The notes below the pieces were generated by a model, which saw nothing but the letters and a program-made list of their open reading frames with translations, made no database searches and was not told the origin of the DNA. The position numbers and the translations under genes are program-made. This document shows positions 7,943 through 16,327 of a DNA stretch of 64,000 nucleotides, one piece after another. This stretch comes from JBBTCX01 sp964494205 (lineage in GTDB: Bacteria > Planctomycetota > Phycisphaerae > UBA1845): positions 1 to 64,000 of the forward strand of contig CAZBRD010000019.1 of assembly GCA_964494205.1 (NCBI GenBank). Reading direction: 5' to 3'. Numbering within the stretch: position 1 is the stretch's first letter; the number at the start of each line of letters is the position of its first letter.

Positions 7943-9739
7943 CTAGGGTTCGTCGTTCTGTTCCAAGTAGCCGATCGTGTCGCCAACTTCGTAGCCGTAG
8001 TCATTGGTCGTACAGATCACTTCGGTGACAACAGCGTCTTCGCAGGAAAACAACGAGGGCCAATACGTCTCTGAACCGCATGGTGAATCGGGGTATACGA
8101 CGTCATCCCACCGAATGTATGCAATCAGTCTATCCGTGACGGGATCATAGTAATGAACATGGGAAATAAAGTAGACGTCCAGCAGGAATTGCGTTCCATC
8201 TGCGCATGTTCCGGCTACAACCTCAATCCCAAATTCATAAGGAGTTTCTCCGGCGCAGCCCGGTTGCGAAAGCCAGTAATCGCGAGCCGTGGTGTACCTT
8301 TCAAAATTCGGACCGGGAAAACTTGGGCAATCGGGGTCGCCAACATATTTACACGGCAGAGCACAAGGATCGTACGCGGCTTCGCATGGCGTCTCATTCA
8401 AATCTGTGAGCACTTGGCCGACTTCGATTTGCGTTCCGCAGACGACTTCGGTAATCGTCGCGTTCTCGCAAGGATGAAGTTCCGGATAGAACGAGCGGCC
8501 ACAACATGTCGCGTCAACCTCATAAGACTGATACGTGCGTGCGCGAAACTCGCCAGTTGAAGGGTCAAAGTAATCGGTCAAGTAATCGCCGTAATACAAT
8601 TGACTCAGGAAAACGGATGCATCATCACACACGCCAACGACACGAAAGTTGTTCGATCCTGCCGCCGAACCGCAGACGTAGGTCTCTTCCAGCCACTGCG
8701 CCTTCTTGGTATCGAAATCGTCGAAATCCGAGAGGGCTGGCGGAGTCCATGGCCCTGGGCCCGGTTCATAGAAGTTGATCAGGCAGGCGTCTTCTCCGTG
8801 GCCGTCCGGTTCGCAGAATCCATCAAGGTAAATACTGAATGGATCGCCGACTTCAATTTCATCGGTGCCGCAAATGAGCTCGGTGATAACTGCACCTTCA
8901 CATGCGAAATCCAGAGGCCAGTAGGCGCGGCCACAACAGTAGGAATCGATGACATCGGTTGTGGACTGCAGGCTGGTGAATTGGCCGGTGGTGCCGTCAA
9001 AGAAATGTGTTTCGGAACCGAGCCCGAAGAAGTCCGCCAGGAACAGAGTCCCGTCAGCGCAAACGCCCGCAAGTCGCCACGAGTAATACCCTTCGTATTG
9101 TAAGCACGTTTCATCATCGGCGAGCCAACTGGTTCGCAGTGTTTCGTAGTCTTCGAATTCGTCGAGAGGGCGTGGATGGCATTCGCTCCAAAGGCACTGG
9201 AGCAGACACGGATCGCCCGGAGCGGGAACGCAACCGCCCGCCTGTGTGCTGCACCGTTGGCCAAACGAACACTCGCGAGGTTCCCACGAGCACACTCCGC
9301 CCGAACATCTGTCGCGGGTGCATATATCGCCATCATCGCATTCGGTCGTATTGCATAGGTCCTCGCATTGGCCGTTAACGCAATCGAGGCCGTATTGGCA
9401 GACGAAGGGTGAGTAGGCACATTGGCCGTCCACGCATGCCTCGACCGTGCATGCGTTGTGGTCGTCGCAGTTTTCGTCGATGGCGCAGTTGTCGCAGCGG
9501 CTTGCGTCTTCGTTGCATTGCTCGCCGGAGAGGCAGGGGTTGCCCGTGCCGATGCACTCGCCGGTGGGGCTGCAGCGCTCGGTGCCCGTACAGAAGAGGT
9601 TGTCGTCGGGGCAGTCGTCATTCGTGTGGCACGATCGGGCGACGTTGCTTTCATCGGGAGGATCGGTGGATTCGAATGGGCTACATCCAATGGCCAGCAA
9701 CAACGCCAGCGCGAGGGATATCTTTGGCAACTTGTACAT
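7943..9739 (-). CDS. Cys-rich repeat lipoprotein (paralogue 1)
   Basis: A 598-residue lipoprotein: the signal ends in LLAIGC, a lipobox with Cys near residue 19. The next 150 residues hold small Cys-rich repeats of the type CxxxxDCxDxxxCTxxxCxxGxC, which resemble the Cys-rich repeats of myxobacterial and planctomycete surface proteins. The rest is three copies of a domain of roughly 100 residues with the shared pattern FEDYETLRxxWL, GVCADGTxFL, YFDxxTGxF, CCGxxYWP and CExAxITEVICGT, then IEVG. I do not recognise this domain. The gene downstream of it in genome order (9848-11509) is a paralogue with the same plan. Start ATG 9739 is preferred over GTG 9748. Confidence 0.8.
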   Translation of the reverse strand: MYKLPKISLALALLLAIGCSPFESTDPPDESNVARSCHTNDDCPDDNLFCTGTERCSPTGECIGTGNPCLSGEQCNEDASRCDNCAIDENCDDHNACTVEACVDGQCAYSPFVCQYGLDCVNGQCEDLCNTTECDDGDICTRDRCSGGVCSWEPRECSFGQRCSTQAGGCVPAPGDPCLLQCLWSECHPRPLDEFEDYETLRTSWLADDETCLQYEGYYSWRLAGVCADGTLFLADFFGLGSETHFFDGTTGQFTSLQSTTDVIDSYCCGRAYWPLDFACEGAVITELICGTDEIEVGDPFSIYLDGFCEPDGHGEDACLINFYEPGPGPWTPPALSDFDDFDTKKAQWLEETYVCGSAAGSNNFRVVGVCDDASVFLSQLYYGDYLTDYFDPSTGEFRARTYQSYEVDATCCGRSFYPELHPCENATITEVVCGTQIEVGQVLTDLNETPCEAAYDPCALPCKYVGDPDCPSFPGPNFERYTTARDYWLSQPGCAGETPYEFGIEVVAGTCADGTQFLLDVYFISHVHYYDPVTDRLIAYIRWDDVVYPDSPCGSETYWPSLFSCEDAVVTEVICTTNDYGYEVGDTIGYLEQNDEP

Positions 9740-9847
9740 ACCCGACACTCACGAACGGCCCGAACCCATGGATGACACGGCCGCTACCCTAAGAAACGGA
9801 GTAGCAGCTTTTGATAGGACAATATTACCAAAATGGCAGGTGTCCGG

Positions 9848-11509
9848 TCAGGGTTCACCCTCTTCGCACGGCGGTTCGCTCCAATTGGGGAGAACCTGAC
9901 CAACCTGGACTTGTGTTCCGCAGATGACTTCGGTGATCGTTGCGTCGCCGCAGTGGCGGAGTTCTGGGTAGTACGTGAGCCCGCAGCAGGTTCCGTCGAT
10001 GCCGTCCGATTGCTGACTTCGCGAAAGGAACCTGCCGGTCAAAGGGTCGAAGTAATCAGTAATTATGGTAAAGCCGTCCAACTCGGTTAGGAATGCGGTT
10101 CCATCAGAACACGTGCCCGCGGCGCGAAAGGGTATGCCCGTCTCGTCTTGGCAGAACGCAAGATCGTTGAGCCAGTTCTCGCGAAGTGTTTCGAAATCCT
10201 TGAAGTCGATGGTTGATGGATCGATGGGGCCGGCCTCATTGTAGATGCGGAGTTGGCAGGGATTTGTCGACAGGGCCGTTGCTTCACAGGGACCGAGAGC
10301 TAGCCACGCAATGATGTCGCCTTCGGCAAAACGCGTCCCTGCAAAGACCTCGGTGGCCGTTGCATTTTCGCAGCGATAAACAACAGGCCAAAAGCTCAAA
10401 CCACAGCAGCCGCTTGGATCGCTGTCGGTGCTAGTGCGTCTCGCGAGTATGCGGCTGTCTTGCGGATCGAAGTATCTTGTGTCCTCTGCAACGCCGCTGG
10501 TGATGGTTAGAAATTGCGTGCCATCCGCGCAGACCCCTACGATGCCATCGAGAATATCGGAATCGGAATCGCGCCAATCCTCAAGCGTCGTTTGATAATC
10601 GGGGAGTTCCTCGAAGGGGATGTCATCACAAACAGTAAAGATCGGGCATTCTGAAAGGCAGCGATCGGGTGGGAGCACGCACCGCGCGAGGTCGGGATCG
10701 CAGGTTTTGGATTCAGAGCAGACGACTGGTTCATTTGCACATTCACCTAAACTGCACCGGTCTGTTGTACAAGCATTTCCATCGTCGCAGTCAGCATCAG
10801 CGAGACACTCGACGCAGTTTGCAATTGGCGGATTGTTGCATGTTCTTTCCGGATCGACATACACGGCATAGTCCACGCATGGGGCGACGGTCCAGTACGG
10901 CGGCAGCATTCCGCCGATGAGCTGTTCAATGCCGGAGAAAATCTCGTCGACAATCGGTTGCTCGCACTCGTGGAACAGCGGCCAATAGCTCACGCCGCAG
11001 CAGTATTCATCGCTCACGTCAGTCAAGAGCCGTTGCGCGATGAATTGACCTGTGGTTCCATCGAAGTAGAGAGTCTTGGCGTTGCCCATACCTTCCGCAA
11101 GAAACCGAGTGCCGTCCGCACATCGACCGGCCAAATGCGTCACCGGAAATTCCTCGTTGAGCCATTGGTTGCGCAAGGTGACGAAGTCTTCGAACTCGTC
11201 GAGCGGGCGGTTCGGGCATGGGAAGGCCGGATCAAGTCCCAGGCCGCATTGCGAAAGGCACACATCGCCCGGGATCGGGATACATCCTCCGGCTTCGGGA
11301 TCACAGTAGTCCCCCAGGTTGCACGCATGGTTAGAGCAGACGCCCAATGAGCACTCGTCCACGTTGCAAATGATCCCGTCATCGCAGTCGGCATCCGTGT
11401 CGCAGCGTTTTATCGTGCTGTTGCTAGGGTCTTCATCGGAGGGAGTGACACCTATGCAACCACCCGCGATCAGCACAATTGATGTTACAAATGCTAAAAT
11501 AGTTCGCAT
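9848..11509 (-). CDS. Cys-rich repeat lipoprotein (paralogue 2)
   Basis: A 553-residue paralogue of the preceding lipoprotein on the same strand. Its signal peptide ends in LIAGGC, and GAGGGA lies seven bases before ATG 11509. Short Cys-rich repeats flank the first domain (CDTDADCDDGIICNVDECS, and later CLADADCDDGNACTTDRCS). The three copies of the unrecognised domain begin near LDEFEDFVTLRNQWL, FEELPDYQTTLEDW and FKDFETLRENWL, each with CADGT or CSDGT, YFD, CCGxxYWP-like and CE/CG..TEV stations. The middle copy lacks the ICGT cysteine (FAGT). As an outer-surface lipoprotein it may bind carbohydrate or protein, but nothing in the sequence decides this. Confidence 0.8.
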   Translation of the reverse strand: MRTILAFVTSIVLIAGGCIGVTPSDEDPSNSTIKRCDTDADCDDGIICNVDECSLGVCSNHACNLGDYCDPEAGGCIPIPGDVCLSQCGLGLDPAFPCPNRPLDEFEDFVTLRNQWLNEEFPVTHLAGRCADGTRFLAEGMGNAKTLYFDGTTGQFIAQRLLTDVSDEYCCGVSYWPLFHECEQPIVDEIFSGIEQLIGGMLPPYWTVAPCVDYAVYVDPERTCNNPPIANCVECLADADCDDGNACTTDRCSLGECANEPVVCSESKTCDPDLARCVLPPDRCLSECPIFTVCDDIPFEELPDYQTTLEDWRDSDSDILDGIVGVCADGTQFLTITSGVAEDTRYFDPQDSRILARRTSTDSDPSGCCGLSFWPVVYRCENATATEVFAGTRFAEGDIIAWLALGPCEATALSTNPCQLRIYNEAGPIDPSTIDFKDFETLRENWLNDLAFCQDETGIPFRAAGTCSDGTAFLTELDGFTIITDYFDPLTGRFLSRSQQSDGIDGTCCGLTYYPELRHCGDATITEVICGTQVQVGQVLPNWSEPPCEEGEP

Positions 11510-11700
11510 GATCCATCCCTCGTAGGTCGTTACATTCGCCTTAAAATGCCGACCTCGATCATAACGGAATTACCGGCCTAGATAGGACATTATATTGTCG
11601 GGATTTCTAGCGGGTGCAGCGTTTTCACTATTGGGGCCGCGCCTGAATCAATCAATGATCGTAAAGCAGACTTTGTAGGCCGAGTTGAAAGCCAATGCAT

Positions 11701-12282
11701 TTAGGGGGCTTTAGAGGCATCCTCCGTGAGCTTTGTCCGGCGGGTGTTGCCAAGTCGAATGTTCGCTCTCCATGCAGGTCGTCCAATGCACATTTGCGAG
11801 CCAAAGTCGTGCGGGGGAATGCGGAGACCGTGGTCACGCGCCAACTTGCGAATTTTTCGACCAAGTCCTGCTGTAGCCCACGAAATTCCAAAATACTGAT
11901 GGCACCCTATTCCGCATGTTACCCTGTCATCCTCCGCCGTCAGGAGAACACTGCAACACAACTCGACATGGCACGCGTCGATGAACTCAGGGATCAATTC
12001 GAGAAGTTCATCGATTTTAACGCACCGTTTTCTGTCTATCATGCGCAGGAAAACCTGCAAACGATCTGGTGGCCAATGCTGTAATTCGTTTTGAATCTCT
12101 GTCTTCGCGAGTTTCAGGGGTCTCGAAGAAGGTAAAACTCGCGCAGTCCATGTTTCAGTGAGCTTAACGAAATCTGCCAGGAACCTTCGGCCCCTCGCAA
12201 CGTGAGGTTCATATACAAGGATAGGATCACCCCGCCATAGTGGGCCTGTCAGGAAGTAAGTTGGTGTTCTTGTTGCGCGCAT
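11701..12282 (-). CDS. Hypothetical protein coupled to mqnD
   Basis: About 194 residues. ATG 12282 overlaps the mqnD stop codon by one base (TGATG), which suggests translational coupling and is the main reason to accept it as a gene. The protein is basic, has no signal or membrane segment, and includes LTGPLWRGDPILVYEPHVARGRRFL and a Cys/His-containing stretch (DACHVELCCSVLL, VTCGIGCHQYFG). I recognise no family. Its composition is less GC-biased than mqnD. A spurious open frame is possible. Confidence 0.5.
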   Translation of the reverse strand: MRATRTPTYFLTGPLWRGDPILVYEPHVARGRRFLADFVKLTETWTARVLPSSRPLKLAKTEIQNELQHWPPDRLQVFLRMIDRKRCVKIDELLELIPEFIDACHVELCCSVLLTAEDDRVTCGIGCHQYFGISWATAGLGRKIRKLARDHGLRIPPHDFGSQMCIGRPAWRANIRLGNTRRTKLTEDASKAP

Positions 12283-13118
12283 CAACCAATGAAGTCAATC
12301 GTGCCGACGGATGGCACTAATCCTGCCTCATGTCCTTTGCGAAGCAACTCGCGGATTGCTTTGCGGCCTATGTCGCCGTAGTCGATGGTCCAGTCATTTA
12401 CGTACATGCCCACGAATTGGTCGGCTAATTCCTTGCCCATGTCGCGGGCGTATTGCAAGGCGTGTTGAACGGCTTCGGCGCGATGCGAAAGGCTGAACTG
12501 AATGCTTCGCTTCAGAATGCCCGTGACTTCGTTCATCGCCGGTTGGCCTAGGCGGCGATGGATGACGTTCCCACCGAGCGGCAGCGGCAAGCCGGTGGTT
12601 GATTTCCACCATGCGCCGAGATCGACAACGAGATGCAGCTTGTTGTTCTGGTAGGTGAGTTGGCCCTCGTGGATGATGAGTCCCGCGTCCGCACGACCCG
12701 CAGCCACGTGATCGAGAATCTGATCGAACATGACAACCTGGTGCTTGAAGTTGCCTTTGCCGAGCAGCAGATTGAGCGCGAGGAATGCGGTGGTGGTCAG
12801 GCCGGGCACGGCGATGGTCTTGCCGCGAAGGTCTTCGACCTGCATCGGCTCGCGCGTGACGATCATCGGTCCGTAACCATCGCCCATGCTCGAGCCGCAA
12901 TTGGTGAGTGCGTACTTGTCAGCCACGTAAGGATACGCGTGGATCGAAATGGCTGTAATGTCGAGTTCACCACGGCGGGCGCGGTCGTTGAGGGTTTGAA
13001 TGTCTTGCAAGACGTGCTCGAAGCGCCACGGGCCGGTGTCGATCTTGTCGGTCGCGAGTCCGTAGAACATGAAGGCGTCGTCGGGGTCAGGCGAGTGGCC
13101 TAGGGTAAGTGTTGTCAT
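12282..13118 (-). CDS. mqnD: 1,4-dihydroxy-6-naphthoate synthase
   Basis: A 278-residue periplasmic-binding-protein-fold enzyme of the MqnD family, which converts cyclic dehypoxanthinyl futalosine to 1,4-dihydroxy-6-naphthoate in the futalosine route to menaquinone. The N-terminal signature LGHSPDPDDAFMFYGL (residues 6-21), the DITAISIHAYPYV block and DAGLIIHEGQLTY are those of MqnD rather than MqnA. Length is normal. No other mqn gene is in the window, so the pathway is presumably scattered, as is common. The gene starts nine bases after the upstream unknown gene and overlaps the downstream one by a single base, so the three probably form one transcript. Confidence 0.92.
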   Translation of the reverse strand: MTTLTLGHSPDPDDAFMFYGLATDKIDTGPWRFEHVLQDIQTLNDRARRGELDITAISIHAYPYVADKYALTNCGSSMGDGYGPMIVTREPMQVEDLRGKTIAVPGLTTTAFLALNLLLGKGNFKHQVVMFDQILDHVAAGRADAGLIIHEGQLTYQNNKLHLVVDLGAWWKSTTGLPLPLGGNVIHRRLGQPAMNEVTGILKRSIQFSLSHRAEAVQHALQYARDMGKELADQFVGMYVNDWTIDYGDIGRKAIRELLRKGHEAGLVPSVGTIDFIG

Positions 13119-13127
13119 GCTCTTTTC

Positions 13128-13673
13128 TCATTCCTCGTGGAAAGCGTTTTCGATGGGCGATCCTTGCAAGGAACCGCTCTCTAGTGCGCAGGCTAATTGC
13201 TTCGCTTCTTCCATGGCCCTCTCGCCGTCCCAAAGCGTATCTGACTCGGCTTCGTAATAATGCCCATGAGTCATTTTGGCCAGCACAGCACCCGCGATCG
13301 TGGCGGCGACGAGTTCGCTGAAGTAGCGCCCAAATCGGAATGAAACGACCGGCCAGCCCGGTTCTCGCGAGCGAAGTCCTAATCTGTCCGGACCATGTGG
13401 TCGCAGCAAAAAGCCAAAACGAATCCAGAATCGCGATGGACGAACTACGTGCGCGTTGTGGGGAAGCTCACGCAATCGGAAGACGCCATCGTAATAGAAT
13501 TCAAACCCGGTGAGCTTGCCTCGGTACTTTGCAGGCCAAAAACCAGAATGCGACTTCAGATTGACTTCGGGGTCGAGACTAAGACAAAACCCCGCGTCTT
13601 CAATTTCATGTAGCCACTGGTCTACGTTGGGAAGCTCGTGAGTTCCGACGTAAACATACTGTTCAATCGACAT
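13128..13673 (-). CDS. Hypothetical protein upstream of mqnD
   Basis: A 181-residue soluble protein with ATG at 13673. It is rich in aromatic residues (MSIEQYVYVGTHELPNVDQWLHEIEDAGF, then FEFYYDGVFRLRELPHN), with one weakly hydrophobic stretch near VAATIAGAVLAKM. The N-terminal layout recalls small immunity-type proteins, but I cannot name a family. It is followed after nine bases by mqnD on the same strand and may share its promoter. No toxin gene accompanies it, so an immunity role is not supported. Confidence 0.6.
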   Translation of the reverse strand: MSIEQYVYVGTHELPNVDQWLHEIEDAGFCLSLDPEVNLKSHSGFWPAKYRGKLTGFEFYYDGVFRLRELPHNAHVVRPSRFWIRFGFLLRPHGPDRLGLRSREPGWPVVSFRFGRYFSELVAATIAGAVLAKMTHGHYYEAESDTLWDGERAMEEAKQLACALESGSLQGSPIENAFHEE

Positions 13674-13807
13674 ATCAATCTACGGTCCAGGGGTTCTACG
13701 CACGCTGGCAAGCCTCCTGTGCCGTCTTTATACTCTGTCCCAGCACTTTAGCGTTTGTGGAACACGCGCCTAGCGGCGGTGCGTGACGAGGCGTAGAGGC
13801 CGGTAGT

Positions 13808-15442
13808 ATGCGGTTGAAGATCACCGATGTTCGCACCCTGACGGACGATGCGCCCAGCGAGCGCGAAGTGGAATTTCGCGGCACGCCGGTGTCGATTGGT
13901 TCTCATTCCAAAAATCTTGTACAGCTGCCGGACACAGAGATCGCAGCCTACCACGCCATGATGCTGCCGACCGGCGACGATCAATGGATGTTTCAGCCCA
14001 CCACGCTGGATGGTCAGACGCTGATTAACGGCGAGCCGGTGCGCGAGCCCGTCGAGCTCGACGACGGCGACGTGATCGAAATATCGCACTTCACGATCGT
14101 GTTCACGCTGGATGTCGCGCCGGATCTTGTTCTTCCCGAGGCAGGTAACGTCGAAGAGCTGGCCAAGATTCGACAGTTCCCCTTGCCGCCGCGATCGGAG
14201 GTCCGCAAGCCGGATGTCGAGGTTTCGCTCAACACGGCCCGGCAAAAAGCACTGGGGTTGTTTCTGTTGCGACTGCGATCCTGCACGGACTTTGCGAAGC
14301 TACTCGAAGCGACCGTCGAGATGCTGGTGCCGGAGTTGAATGCACGAACGTCTTGGATGGGAGTTCGGCGCGAGGCCAATGGGCCGCTGGAACTGGTCGA
14401 CGGGCGTTCGGACAAGGGCAAGTACACCGGCAACCCGCCGAAATATGAAACCTATGAGTACCGGTGTCTCGCTCGCCATCAATTCATTCTGGTTCCCAAG
14501 ACAGGCGACGATGTCACGCAGTCAGTGATCGCGGTTCCGATCATGGGCAAGCGCGGCGCGCTCGGTTTGATCTATGCGGATACGCGCCGAAGACAACATG
14601 TATTCGATGATGCCGATCTGGATTTCATGACGTTAATTGCAGGCATCATCGCACCGCAGCTTGAGGCGATCATCGGGAATTATTTCGAGCAGCGCGAGCA
14701 ACTGAATACGAGCGGGTTGACGTTGATTCAGGATGTGCAGGCGAAGCTCGATCCGCGCTCGGTTCCGCAATGGCCCGAATTGCAAATCGCAGCCTATGCC
14801 AAACCCGGTACGAAAAACGCCGGCGATGTGTACGACGTCATGCGATTGCCGAATGGGTTGCTCGCGGTGTTGCTGGGGCACGTGCATTCCGGTGCCACGA
14901 AGACGGCACTGGCGATGGCTGAGGCGCGCAGTGCGTTTCGTGTCGCGGGTCTGCACGCGGATCGTCCGCACATTCAACTCAAGGCGCTCAACTGGCTGTT
15001 CTTTGATGACAAAGACCCGTGCTCGATGGACATTGCGATTCTTGTTGTGAACCCCAAGACCGGGGCGGCTGAGTACGCGTGCGCGGGTGAAATCGGTGTG
15101 ATGATAGTCGACTCGCGGGGCAACTCGCGTAGCTTAGCGGACCCGGCTGTGCCGCGCGTGGGTCAGCATAAATCGTATGAATATGTCGGCGCGAGCGAGC
15201 GTTTGCGGACGGGGGATCTGCTCGCGTTTTACACCCGCGGAGTGCCAAGGGCTTGTAATGCCGAGGGCGAAGCCTTGGGTGACGAGCGATTCGGCGAGGC
15301 GTTATGCGATGGGTTCGGCCAGGCTGCGACAGCTGTGCTGAACGAGCTTCTCGTCGATCTGGGGCCTTTCCTCAAGATCGGGAAAACGGAAGACGATATC
15401 ACTTTATTATTGGTCCGGAAAGTTGAACCCGGGCCTGTGTAA
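13808..15442 (+). CDS. FHA-GAF-PP2C (SpoIIE-type) regulatory protein
   Basis: A 544-residue multidomain signalling protein: an FHA domain (about residues 10-105), a linker, a GAF domain (about 145-300) and a SpoIIE/RsbU-like phosphatase domain (about 320-540). The FHA core reads IGSHSKNLVQLPDTEIAAYHAMM, so the usual phosphothreonine-contacting Arg and Ser are replaced by Ser and Ala. In the phosphatase domain the first metal motif survives as AGDVYD and the last as TEDDITLLLV, but the central GDVSGHG-type motif is LGHVHSG, with His for the metal-binding Asp. It may be a weak or non-catalytic phosphatase, or a sensor. Such proteins usually act in partner-switching or Ser/Thr kinase signalling. 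Confidence 0.8.
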   Translation: MRLKITDVRTLTDDAPSEREVEFRGTPVSIGSHSKNLVQLPDTEIAAYHAMMLPTGDDQWMFQPTTLDGQTLINGEPVREPVELDDGDVIEISHFTIVFTLDVAPDLVLPEAGNVEELAKIRQFPLPPRSEVRKPDVEVSLNTARQKALGLFLLRLRSCTDFAKLLEATVEMLVPELNARTSWMGVRREANGPLELVDGRSDKGKYTGNPPKYETYEYRCLARHQFILVPKTGDDVTQSVIAVPIMGKRGALGLIYADTRRRQHVFDDADLDFMTLIAGIIAPQLEAIIGNYFEQREQLNTSGLTLIQDVQAKLDPRSVPQWPELQIAAYAKPGTKNAGDVYDVMRLPNGLLAVLLGHVHSGATKTALAMAEARSAFRVAGLHADRPHIQLKALNWLFFDDKDPCSMDIAILVVNPKTGAAEYACAGEIGVMIVDSRGNSRSLADPAVPRVGQHKSYEYVGASERLRTGDLLAFYTRGVPRACNAEGEALGDERFGEALCDGFGQAATAVLNELLVDLGPFLKIGKTEDDITLLLVRKVEPGPV

Positions 15443-15585
15443 CATACCCTACAACTTGTAACGCAAACGTAACCGGGCAATTGTCGACTTTGGTTGTCCG
15501 GCCATATACGTACTGTTAGAATAAAGCATTAACCTAAGGCGGACTCATTCAAGGTAGTTCAACCGTGTTGCTGCAAGGTGGTTTG

Positions 15586-16116
15586 ATGCGGACGTGGGGA
15601 TTCGTATCGGTCTTGTCGATCGTCGGCCTGACGGGCGGCTGCTTCAGCGCGTCCGGCGGGCGTAGTGATGATGTTGCTGCAAAGACAATTAACCCATCTC
15701 CCTGCCTGTCGCTTGAAGATGCTGAATTTCTGGCGGCTGATGCCATCGAATTGATTAACGTCGAACGAGCCGAGTTTGATCTTCCGCCAGTCTCCGAGAA
15801 TCCAGTCCTTAAGCGAGTGGCTGACGAGTTCGCTTGCCGCATGATTGAAGAGCAATTCTTCGGTCATCGTGATCCGGAAAATGGTCATGGTCCGGGTGAG
15901 CGAGCGGTCGCCGGTCGATATCGTTTCCGCGCCGTTGGCGAGAACCTTGCTTCGGGTCCGGAAACACCGGCGGAAGCCGTCGAGCTTTGGATGCAGAGTC
16001 GTGCACACCGCGAGGTCATCCTCGACCCGCGCTGGTCAGACCTCGGCATGGCAGTCCGCATGAACGATGACGGCACCTACTACTGGGTGCAAGAGTTCGG
16101 CGATCCGATCGAGTAA
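15586..16116 (+). CDS. CAP/SCP-domain lipoprotein
   Basis: About 176 residues from ATG 15586, chosen because AAGGTGG lies five bases upstream; the frame is open to TTG 15565. The signal ends in LTGGC, a lipobox. The rest is a CAP (CRISP/SCP/PR-1) domain: LINVERAEFDLPPVSENPVL, then FACRMIEEQFFGHRDP, VGENLASG with the CAP Glu, AVELWMQSRAHREVILDPRWSDLGMAV with the CAP His and YYWVQEFG. Bacterial CAP proteins such as YkwD are secreted or envelope-bound; their substrate is generally unknown. It lies beside an inverted-repeat element at 16132. Confidence 0.88.
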   Translation: MRTWGFVSVLSIVGLTGGCFSASGGRSDDVAAKTINPSPCLSLEDAEFLAADAIELINVERAEFDLPPVSENPVLKRVADEFACRMIEEQFFGHRDPENGHGPGERAVAGRYRFRAVGENLASGPETPAEAVELWMQSRAHREVILDPRWSDLGMAVRMNDDGTYYWVQEFGDPIE

Positions 16117-16131
16117 GCACTTCCTCAGAAT

Positions 16132-16309
16132 TTTCACCACCAAGACACTAAGATTTGGAATTGAATCCAGAAGAATGCTGGCTCGAGAATCAGTTCTCGA
16201 GCCAAAGCAGTAGATGCTCTCATCAGAGAAAGGATTCTCAGAAAAGGAACGAGCGAGAAGGGATTCTCGCTCTAGCAAAAAAACGAATCTTGGTGCCTTG
16301 GTGGTGAAA
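16132..16309. mobile_element. Non-coding element with terminal inverted repeats (copy A)
   Basis: The 24 bases at 16132-16155 are matched, inverted, by 16286-16309 with two mismatches (core TTTCACCACCAAG..CAC.AAGATT). Inside are hairpins with perfect stems at 16180-16203 (10 bp, loop TCAG), 16226-16239 (5 bp) and 16251-16272 (9 bp). The 29 bases from 16251 recur exactly at 19942. It has no open frame. The ends resemble those around the GxxExxY gene at 26187-26632. MITE-like by structure; movement is inferred, and no target duplication is evident. Confidence 0.65.
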
Positions 16310-16327
16310 GGTGTATCGATTCGCGGA

